Assembly (NCBI RefSeq): GCF_009176975.1
Contig: NZ_WEZG01000005.1
Location: forward strand, 186,001-250,000
From: Aureimonas psammosilenae
GTDB taxonomy: Bacteria; Pseudomonadota; Alphaproteobacteria; Rhizobiales; Rhizobiaceae
Direction of reading: 5' to 3'
Length of the DNA: 64,000 nucleotides
In this document: in pieces, positions 57,361-64,000 of the stretch
Position numbering within the stretch: position 1 is the stretch's first letter
Layout of the letters: every line of letters starts with the position of its first letter
Position numbers and translations under genes: made by a program
Notes under the pieces: generated by a model
The model's input: only the letters and a program-made list of their open reading frames with translations
What the model was told of the DNA's origin: nothing
Database searches by the model: none

Positions 57361-58518
57361 TCAGGCGGCGAGCGCCGCATCGAGATCGGCGATCAGATTG
57401 GCCGCGCCTTCGAGACCGACATGAAGGCGCACCGATTTCGCGGAGATGCCGAAGGCATGGCCGGAATTCGGCCCCTGGTTCTGCGAAAGAACGACCTGTC
57501 CCGGCACGCAAAGGCTTTCGTGCCCGCCCCAGGAAACGCCGAGCTTGAAGAGCTTCAAGGCGTCCACGAAGCGCGGCACGTCGATCTCGTCGTGGAACGT
57601 GAAGGAGAAGAGGCCCGACGTTCCCGACAGTCCCGGCGGCAGACCGTTTCCGAGGCCCGGATGCTGGACGGAAGCGACCTCGGGACGCTCGCCGATCCAG
57701 CGCGCGATTGCAAGCGCGTCCGCCTCGTGCGCCTTCATGCGAATCGGCAGGGTGCGAAGGCCCCGGATCAGCAGCCAGGCGTCGAAGGGCGACATCTTGC
57801 CCCCGAGATAGGGATAGGTCTCAGCACGGATTTCGCGGATCAGCGCCTTCGAGCCCGCGACGACGCCCGCCACCACATCCGAATGGCCGCCGAGATATTT
57901 CGAAGCCGAATGGATCACGAGATCGACCCCGAGCGAGATCGGGCGCTGGAAAACGGGCGTCGCCCAGGAATTATCGATCATCGTCAGAACGCCGTGGCGT
58001 TTGGCGAGTGCCGCCAACGCGCCGACATCGTGGGCTTCCATCACCCAACTCGTCGGGCTTTCCATGTAGAAGAGCTTCGCGCCGGGCAGGGCTTTGGCCA
58101 CCGCCTCCTCGTCGCGCCCGTCCACATAGGTCACGTCGATGCGCATCCGCTTCAAAAGGATCTCGAACAGGCGATAGGCGTCGGGATAAACGTGGCGCAC
58201 CGCGACGATCCTGTCGCCGGGCGAAGCGAAGGCCAGAACGGCCGATGAGATCGCCGCCATGCCGGAGGCGAATCCCATTGCGTCCTCCGCGCCTTCCAGC
58301 GCGGCGAGCTTTTCCTCGAACAATCGGACGGTCGGGTTGAGGCCGCGCGAATAAACCGGCCGCGTGCGTTGGCCGAGATAGGTTTCCTCCATCTCCGCGA
58401 AGGAGGAAAAGGTGAAGAGCGAGGTCTGCGCGATCGGCGGCACCACGGCATCGAAGGCGTGGGCCCCGTCATGGGCGGCGATCAGTCGGAAGAGATCGGC
58501 GCCCTCCATATCCGTCAT
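57361..58518 (-). CDS. Cys/Met-metabolism PLP enzyme (cystathionine gamma-synthase/beta-lyase family)
   Basis: PLP enzyme of 385 aa. The Schiff-base lysine is in HSASKYLGGHSD (about K207), the pyridine-nitrogen aspartate in MIDNSWATP (D182), and phosphate contacts in FASGMAAISS and YSRGLNPT. These enzymes act at the beta or gamma carbon of cysteine- and methionine-type substrates. It is placed between a GntR regulator and a sugar importer, which is unusual for methionine synthesis, so a catabolic lyase on an amino- or thio-sugar product is possible. Confidence 0.87.
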   Translation of the reverse strand: MTDMEGADLFRLIAAHDGAHAFDAVVPPIAQTSLFTFSSFAEMEETYLGQRTRPVYSRGLNPTVRLFEEKLAALEGAEDAMGFASGMAAISSAVLAFASPGDRIVAVRHVYPDAYRLFEILLKRMRIDVTYVDGRDEEAVAKALPGAKLFYMESPTSWVMEAHDVGALAALAKRHGVLTMIDNSWATPVFQRPISLGVDLVIHSASKYLGGHSDVVAGVVAGSKALIREIRAETYPYLGGKMSPFDAWLLIRGLRTLPIRMKAHEADALAIARWIGERPEVASVQHPGLGNGLPPGLSGTSGLFSFTFHDEIDVPRFVDALKLFKLGVSWGGHESLCVPGQVVLSQNQGPNSGHAFGISAKSVRLHVGLEGAANLIADLDAALAA

Positions 58519-59216
58519 TGCGACATTTCCTTGATGTCTTCCTCGACGATGGCGAGGATGGCGAGGGTCTTTTCCCGCGCCCGCTCCGCATGGCCCGCCG
58601 CGATCGCGTCGAAGAGTTCGCGGTGGAAGGGGAAGGAGCGGCGGGCGAAGTCTGGGCGGTCGAAGGGCTTTGCGAAGAAGCGCTCGAAAGCCTCGCGCAT
58701 CTGTTCGAGAAGCTGGCCGAAAAGCGGGTTGCCGGTCGCCGCGTAGATCGACAGGTGGAAGGCGAGGTCCTCGCGGCCCGCCGTGCCTTTTTCGAGATGG
58801 ACGCGCTCCATCTCGATCAAGGTTTCCTCCATGCGCCCGATATCGGCGGGGTTGGCGCGCAACGCTGCCAGAGCCGAAGCCTCGACTTCCAGCCCGCGCC
58901 GCACGTCCAGCGTCTGGAGGAGGCCGTCGCGTAAGGTTGCCGCTTCGATCGTGAGCGGCATGTGGATGCTGGAGCCCGAGATCGCCCGGCGCAGATACGA
59001 GCCGCTGCCTTTTCGCGTTTCCAGAATGCCGAGCGCCTGCATCTGGCGGATCGCCTCGCGGATGGTGGACCGCCCGACCTTCAAGGCGTCCATCATCTCG
59101 CGCTCGGCCGGAAAGCGGTCGCCTGCCTTCAGGCCGGACTTCTCCACATAGAGGCCGAGAGCCGTCAGCGTTTCGCGCAGGCGATCACTTGCGGGGAGAG
59201 GGGCGAGACCGTCCAA
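58515..59216 (-). CDS. GntR/FadR-family transcriptional regulator
   Basis: Regulator of 233 aa. An N-terminal winged HTH (LKAGDRFPAEREMMDALKVG, RSTIREAIRQMQALGILE, RKGSGSYL) precedes a helical FCD domain with metal-ligand candidates (EDLAFHLSIYAATGN, FHRELFDAIAAGHAERA). It starts with TTG at 59216, 7 bp after GGAAG. Its stop overlaps the PLP gene start by 4 bp; it probably controls the locus in response to the imported substrate. Confidence 0.88.
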   Translation of the reverse strand: MDGLAPLPASDRLRETLTALGLYVEKSGLKAGDRFPAEREMMDALKVGRSTIREAIRQMQALGILETRKGSGSYLRRAISGSSIHMPLTIEAATLRDGLLQTLDVRRGLEVEASALAALRANPADIGRMEETLIEMERVHLEKGTAGREDLAFHLSIYAATGNPLFGQLLEQMREAFERFFAKPFDRPDFARRSFPFHRELFDAIAAGHAERAREKTLAILAIVEEDIKEMSQ

Positions 59217-59478
59217 TCGGTTCTTCCGTGTCCGACAATTGGTCTGACATCCTACATATCGAGATGTGCTTGTCCATACCGAACGACGGCTGGCAGCGGC
59301 GGATCGTCACTGTCTTCGGGAGTATGCTGCCACGGCAAAAACCCTCCGTTTCCGCTTGTTGCACCGGGTTCGGCTTTCCCGGCAGCAGGCGATGAACTGG
59401 ACGAGGGAGAGCGGCTTCACCCAATCGGCTAGCGATTGCCCGCTTGCCATCCTTGGCCGGGAGGCCTAGCCCGCCGCG

Positions 59479-61005
59479 ATGCTCGACACATCCAAGGTCC
59501 GACGTCCCCTCGTTCTCGGCACCGTCATGGCGTCCATGGCGATGATCGCCATCGAGGCCACCATCGTGTCCACCGCCATGCCGCAGATCGCGGGCCAGCT
59601 CGGCGACCTGCATCTCTACGCCTGGGTCTTCTCGTCCTTCCTTCTGGCCCAGACCGCCCTGACGGTGGTGTTCGGCAAGCTGGCCGACCTCTACGGGCGG
59701 AAGCCGGTGCTGATCTTCGGCTGCGCCATCTTCGTGATCGCGTCGGTTCTGTGCGGCTTCGCGTGGTCGATGCCCTCGCTGATCGTCTTCCGGCTTCTCC
59801 AGGGCATCGGCGCGGGCGCGATCCAGCCGGTGGGCATGACGGTCGTCGGCGACCTTTATTCGCTGGAAGAGCGCGGCAAGATCCAAGGGTATCTGGCCAG
59901 CGTCTGGGGCATCTCCTCGGTGGTCGGCCCGTTCGCGGGCGGCCTCATCGTGCAGCACCTCGATTGGGCCTGGGTGTTCTGGATCAACGTGCCCATCGGC
60001 ATCCTGGCGATCGTGGGCTTCCAGCTCTTCCTGCGCGAGACCATCGCGCCGGCAGAGCGCAGCGTCGATTATGGCGGTGCGATCCTCTTCACGCTCGCCA
60101 TCGCCGCGCTGATGACAGCCCTGACGGAAACGGGAACTACTGGGGGGGTGATGCCGGCCCTTGCCGCCGCAGCCGCATTTCTCGCATGCGCGGGCGCCTT
60201 CGTCTTCCAGGAACGGCGCGCGAAGGACCCGATGCTGGATTTCGGCCTTTGGTCGAAGCCTTCCATCGCGGCGGTCAATGCCGCGACGCTCTTCAGCGGC
60301 ATGTCGGTGATCGGCCTCACCACCTTCCTGCCGATGTATGTCCAGGGCGTCCTCGGCCAGTCGGCCCTCATTGCCGGCTTCACCCTGACGGTGATGGTGC
60401 TCGGCTGGCCGATCGGCGCGACAATCGCGGCGCGCGTTTTTCCGCGCTTCGGGCTGCGCCGGACGCTGCTTTTCGGCGCGGCGCTCCTGCCGTTCGGCGC
60501 TGTGCCGTTCCTTCTCCTCCGTCCCGGCATGTCGCCAGCCATCGCCGCGCTCGGCTCGGTGGTAATGGGGCTCGGCATGGGCTTTCTGTCGGTGAGCGCC
60601 CTGATGATCGTGCAAAGCGCGGTGGAATGGCGCGAACGCGGCGCGGCGACCGCATCGAACATCTTCGCCCGCAATCTCGGCAGCACGCTCGGCGCGGCGG
60701 CGCTGGGGGCCGTGGTCAACTTCAACCTTCTGCGCGCCGCTGACGGCGGAACGCCGATCGATCTCGACCGCGTCCGGCATCTTCTCGACCGGGCCGAAGG
60801 CTTCGCCGTCGATCAGGCGACCCGCGACGCCCTCGGCTCGTCGCTCCACGTTACCTTCTGGGCGATCTTCGGCATCGCGGTCCTGACCCTTTTGCTCGCG
60901 GTCTTCGTTCCCGCGATCCGCCACGGGCAGGCCTCGGCCCCAAGCGAGGGGAAAGGCGAAACGCGCGAGGGCATGGACATTGTCGCCCCGGCGCGGGAAG
61001 CGTAA
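59479..61005 (+). CDS. MFS drug-type exporter, DHA2 family
   Basis: Membrane transporter of 508 aa with about 14 helices. Motif A is GKLADLYGRKPVL near 66-78 and motif C-like VGPFAGGLIVQHLDWAWVFWINVPIG is typical of the EmrB/QacA group. It probably exports an amphipathic compound by proton antiport. No linked regulator; the GntR gene is divergent and 262 bp away. Confidence 0.9.
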   Translation: MLDTSKVRRPLVLGTVMASMAMIAIEATIVSTAMPQIAGQLGDLHLYAWVFSSFLLAQTALTVVFGKLADLYGRKPVLIFGCAIFVIASVLCGFAWSMPSLIVFRLLQGIGAGAIQPVGMTVVGDLYSLEERGKIQGYLASVWGISSVVGPFAGGLIVQHLDWAWVFWINVPIGILAIVGFQLFLRETIAPAERSVDYGGAILFTLAIAALMTALTETGTTGGVMPALAAAAAFLACAGAFVFQERRAKDPMLDFGLWSKPSIAAVNAATLFSGMSVIGLTTFLPMYVQGVLGQSALIAGFTLTVMVLGWPIGATIAARVFPRFGLRRTLLFGAALLPFGAVPFLLLRPGMSPAIAALGSVVMGLGMGFLSVSALMIVQSAVEWRERGAATASNIFARNLGSTLGAAALGAVVNFNLLRAADGGTPIDLDRVRHLLDRAEGFAVDQATRDALGSSLHVTFWAIFGIAVLTLLLAVFVPAIRHGQASAPSEGKGETREGMDIVAPAREA

Positions 61006-61038
61006 GCAGTCGGCCATTCGACAGCCGGGAGGATTTGC

Positions 61039-61623
61039 ATGAAGACCCTAGCGATCTCGTCGCGCACCATTTGCGGCATCGAGGAACTGCCCGTCCACAG
61101 CGCGGCGGGGGTGACGCATGTCCTGTCGATCATCGATCCCGGTCATCCCGACATCCATCATTTCGAGGCCTATTCGAAGCACCTGCGCACCACCCTGCGC
61201 TTCCACGACATCATCGACCCGCTGCCGCGCCAGATCATGCCAGCGAAAGAGCATGTGACGGCCATTCTCGGATTCGGCGAAATGCTGGACAAAGGCGCGG
61301 TGGAAGGCACGGCGGGGCATCTTCTCGTGCATTGCCACATGGGCGTCTCGCGCTCCACCGCCGCCATGGTGACTCTGATGGCGCAGGGCGATCCCGACGC
61401 CGGCGAGGACGAACTCTTCGAGCGCCTGCGCCACATCCGCAGCAAAGCTTGGCCGAACTCTGTGATGATCGGCTTTGCCGACGAGAAGCTCGGGCGCGGC
61501 GGCAAGCTGGTGGAGGCGCTGCGCCGCCATTACGGCCATCAATTGAACCACAAGCCCGAATATGCCGAATGGATGCGCGATCTCGGGCGCGGCCGCGAAG
61601 TCGAGATGGCGTTGCCGGCCTGA
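61039..61623 (+). CDS. Dual-specificity-type protein phosphatase
   Basis: Phosphatase of 194 aa. The P loop is HCHMGVSRST, with Cys99 and Arg105 (CX5R). The general acid is probably in FHDIIDPLP. It is a cysteine-based phosphatase of the tyrosine/dual-specificity group and may dephosphorylate a protein or a phospholipid. It follows the exporter by 33 bp and precedes the cyclase gene by 47 bp. Confidence 0.85.
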   Translation: MKTLAISSRTICGIEELPVHSAAGVTHVLSIIDPGHPDIHHFEAYSKHLRTTLRFHDIIDPLPRQIMPAKEHVTAILGFGEMLDKGAVEGTAGHLLVHCHMGVSRSTAAMVTLMAQGDPDAGEDELFERLRHIRSKAWPNSVMIGFADEKLGRGGKLVEALRRHYGHQLNHKPEYAEWMRDLGRGREVEMALPA

Positions 61624-61670
61624 ACCGGGCTCCGGTGGACGAAGCCTTCATTCGCAGCGAAAGGCGGCCC

Positions 61671-62888
61671 ATGTCCCCGATCGTCGAAGAGATCGACGCC
61701 CTGATCACCGCGCGGTCCCTGGCCGGCGACGATGAACTGGCGCTTCTTCAAGCGTTTTGCGAGGCGGCCGCAGGGCGCGGCCTCCCGCTCTGGCGCGTCC
61801 TTTTTCTCGTGGATACCCTCCATCCCGTTCACGAAGGCCGGGTCTTCCGGTGGCGGAACGACGGCGTGGAGGAATCAAGCGAGGGAACCTACGGGCGCAC
61901 CGATGTCGGCGAAGCTCTCGAGCGCTGGCGAACCAGCGTCTTCTTCCGCCTCTACGAGACGGGCGAGACGGAACTGCGCCGCCGCTTCCATGCCGGCGAA
62001 GCAGCCGATTATCTCGAGATGCAGAATCTCGTCGCGGACGGCTGCACCGACTTCCTCGGCTTCATGCAGCCTTTCGGAGAGGCTGGCGTCATCGGCGATC
62101 TCGACGGCATCATGGGCTATATGCTGTCGCGGGAGGCGCAAGGGTTCTCGGACGACGATCTCGCGGTTCTGCGCGCGCTGGTCCCTAAGCTTTGCGTCGC
62201 GATCAAATGCGCGTCGCTGGCCCGGATCGCATCGACGCTGGTGGAAGTCTATCTCGGCCGCGACGCGCGCGAGCGCGTTCTGAAGGGGCGCATCGCGCGC
62301 GGCGTCGCCGAGCGCATCCGCACCGTTCTCTGGTTTTCCGACCTTCACTCCTTCACCACCATCACCGACACGGCGGACCCGGCAGAGATCATCCCGCTTC
62401 TCAACGATTATTCGGGCGCCGCGATCGAAGCGGTGCATGGGGCGGGCGGCAACGTTCTCAAGCTGATCGGCGATGGCATCCTCGCGATCTTCAACTTCGA
62501 CGACCAGGCCGAGGCGACGAGCGCGGCCTTGAGGGCGGAAGCGGACCTGCGCCGCCGCACCGCCGAAATCGACGCCCGCCGAAAAGCGGAAGGGCGGCCG
62601 GTGACCTCCATCTATATCGGCTTCCATCTCGGGGAGGTCTTCTACGGCAATATCGGCTCCGACGACCGGCTGGATTTCACCGTGGTCGGCCCTTGCGTCA
62701 ACGAGGTCTCGCGGATCGGCGCGATGTGCCGTTCGGTGGACCGACTGACCGTCGCTTCCGCCGAGTTCCGCGACGCGCTGGCGCCCGAGGAAAGAAACAA
62801 GCTCGTGTCGGTCGGCCGCTTCGCGTTGCGCGGCGTCGGGCGCGCGCAGGAACTCTTCACGCTCGATCCGGGGCTGGCCGTTTCCTGA
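61671..62888 (+). CDS. Class III adenylate/guanylate cyclase with N-terminal sensor region
   Basis: Protein of 405 aa. Residues 1-200 form a GAF-like or all-helical sensor. The catalytic domain starts at VLWFSDLHSFTTITD (metal Asp), has NVLKLIGDGILAIF (second metal Asp and base-recognising Lys) and VVGPCVNEVSRI (transition-state Asn and Arg). All key residues are present, so it should make cAMP from ATP. The ATG at 61671 is used; the frame is open upstream. Confidence 0.87.
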   Translation: MSPIVEEIDALITARSLAGDDELALLQAFCEAAAGRGLPLWRVLFLVDTLHPVHEGRVFRWRNDGVEESSEGTYGRTDVGEALERWRTSVFFRLYETGETELRRRFHAGEAADYLEMQNLVADGCTDFLGFMQPFGEAGVIGDLDGIMGYMLSREAQGFSDDDLAVLRALVPKLCVAIKCASLARIASTLVEVYLGRDARERVLKGRIARGVAERIRTVLWFSDLHSFTTITDTADPAEIIPLLNDYSGAAIEAVHGAGGNVLKLIGDGILAIFNFDDQAEATSAALRAEADLRRRTAEIDARRKAEGRPVTSIYIGFHLGEVFYGNIGSDDRLDFTVVGPCVNEVSRIGAMCRSVDRLTVASAEFRDALAPEERNKLVSVGRFALRGVGRAQELFTLDPGLAVS

Positions 62889-62946
62889 TCCTCCCGGACT
62901 TCGCGGGTTCGGGAAGATCGATCGCAATCCGACGAGGTCCGGCTTC

Positions 62947-64000
62947 TTACGGGATCAGGCGATCGGCGCGCAGGCGCTCGAACAGGTCGAAGAAGGCCTC
63001 GTCGGTCGCCTGATAGGCGGTGAAGCCGAGCCGGCGGCTCTTGCTCATGTCGGTGACGACCTCGATCGGCCGGCCGAGATCGGCATCGGTGTGCCAGGGC
63101 GAGGCGAGACGCGACAGGTCCGGCTCGGGAAGGCCCTCGCGCTCGGCGATCTGCCGCCAAAGCGGCGCGTCGTCCGTCATCTGCTCTTCCAGCGGCAGGC
63201 CCTCGCCCTCGAAGGAGGCAGGCTGGAGACCGAACCATTCGGCGATCCGCGCCCACATCCAGTTCCAGCGAAACACGTCGCCGTTGACGATGTTGAAGTC
63301 CTCTTTGGCGGCAGCCGGTGTCGTCGCGGCCCAAAGAAGCTGCCGGGCGAGCTGGCGCGCATCCGTCATGTCGGTGAGGCCGTTCCACTGCGCGGCCGAG
63401 CCCGGAAACCGGAAAGGCCGCCCGGTTTCGCGGCAAAGCGTGGCGTAGACGGCGAGCGTCGTGCCCATGTTCATGGCGTTGCCGACCGCCTTGCCGATCA
63501 CCGTATGGGGGCGGTGGACGCTCCAAGCGAAACCGTCGCGCTTGGCCGCCGCGAAGACCTCGTCCTCCTGCGCATAGTAGAAATTGGCGATGTCCAGCCG
63601 GCCTTGGGATTCGCGGAACGGGGTTTGGGGCAGGGTGCCTTTCCCGTAGGCCTCGAAGGGGCCGAGATAGTGCTTGAGGCCAGTGACGAGCGCGACATGA
63701 CGCACCGAGCCGGAAGGTTTCAGCCCATCGAGGAGGTTGCGGACCATCGCGGAATTGACCCGGATGTTCTCCACTTCCGTGTCCTGGCGTGCCCAGGTCG
63801 TGATGAAGACCGCGTCGGGCTTCAGATCCTTCAGCGCAGCCGCCGTTGCCGCCGCATCCTGAAGATCCGCCGCGACGGGGATGACGTCCTTCTGCTCCAC
63901 GGGGCGTCGGGCGAGGCCATGGACCGACCAGCCGTTCTCGATAAGAAGCTCGGCGATCGCGCTTCCGACGATGCCGCTGGCGCCCACCACCAATGCCGAT
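62947..64000 (-). CDS. NAD-dependent epimerase/dehydratase (PRISE-like SDR), 5' end outside window
   Basis: Extended SDR of at least 350 aa cut by the right edge. LVVGASGIVGSAIAELL is the NAD-binding motif, and the preceding codons (SA) are still in frame, so the start lies beyond 64000. VHRPHTVIG, WNGLTDMTDARQLARQL and FNIVNGDVFRWNWMWARIAEWFG mark the progesterone-5-beta-reductase/iridoid-like (PRISE) branch. It probably reduces an enone; the substrate is unknown. Confidence 0.82.
   Translation of the reverse strand, partial: SALVVGASGIVGSAIAELLIENGWSVHGLARRPVEQKDVIPVAADLQDAAATAAALKDLKPDAVFITTWARQDTEVENIRVNSAMVRNLLDGLKPSGSVRHVALVTGLKHYLGPFEAYGKGTLPQTPFRESQGRLDIANFYYAQEDEVFAAAKRDGFAWSVHRPHTVIGKAVGNAMNMGTTLAVYATLCRETGRPFRFPGSAAQWNGLTDMTDARQLARQLLWAATTPAAAKEDFNIVNGDVFRWNWMWARIAEWFGLQPASFEGEGLPLEEQMTDDAPLWRQIAEREGLPEPDLSRLASPWHTDADLGRPIEVVTDMSKSRRLGFTAYQATDEAFFDLFERLRADRLIP

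Noticed and set aside
59185-61017. 610-codon open frame antisense to the MFS exporter
   Set aside because: Low-complexity charged translation, no family features.

Overview
The window is about 64 kb of GC-rich chromosome from an alphaproteobacterium, most likely a member of the Hyphomicrobiales (Rhizobiales), possibly near Aurantimonadaceae. Support comes from an Lrp-type PutR divergent from putA, an exact TGA-N9-TCA iron operator of the RirA type in front of an iron ABC transporter, an adjacent coaBC-dut pair and a CIO-type cytochrome bd operon. The genus is inference; the gene families are read directly from the translations.

Layout. 1-8.4 kb is housekeeping: the end of coaBC, dut, a degenerate GGDEF protein, cysK, a MscS channel, a small lipoprotein, gyrB and a methyltransferase. 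8.3-11.3 kb is an iron-regulated FecBCD-type importer. 11.5-13.8 kb holds an aldehyde dehydrogenase with its DUF779 partner and a molbindin. 13.9-19.7 kb holds a dehydrogenase, a small unknown gene and putR/putA. 19.7-26.6 kb is a DppBC-type transporter with both ATPases fused, divergent from an Rrf2 regulator and a flavoprotein, with a 24 bp dyad between them. 26.7-33.8 kb is mixed: hydrolase, phospholipase D, BrkB protein, esterase, DUF4142 protein, AIG2-like protein and RpiR regulator. 33.9-37.1 kb is cydAB-DUF2474-GbsR, preceded by a perfect 22 bp palindrome. 37.1-40.6 kb is a four-gene overlapping operon (glycosyltransferase, acyl-CoA dehydrogenase, PIG-L deacetylase, NodS-like methyltransferase) whose chemistry resembles assembly of a modified glycoconjugate.

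40.84-50.93 kb is an integrated element in the 3' end of tRNA-Gln(TTG). The last 17 nt of the tRNA, including CCA, are duplicated at the far end. Both ends carry TGTTCCGG-N5-TGTTCCGG direct repeats, probably integrase arm sites. Inside are a tyrosine integrase, a serine recombinase with a 38 bp dyad, a TerS-like protein, an HUH/YxxK replication initiator, a Doc toxin pair, several unknown small genes and one gene broken by an amber codon. No capsid, tail or portal gene is visible, so it resembles a phage satellite or other small integrative element.

50.9-51.3 kb holds tRNA-Gln and tRNA-Pro. 51.3-59.2 kb is a minus-strand sugar-uptake locus (GntR regulator, Cys/Met-metabolism PLP enzyme, MalE/F/G/K-type transporter, TIM-barrel isomerase) interrupted by a vapBC toxin-antitoxin pair with its own palindromic operator. 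59.5-64 kb holds an MFS exporter, a dual-specificity phosphatase, a class III nucleotide cyclase and an epimerase cut by the window edge.
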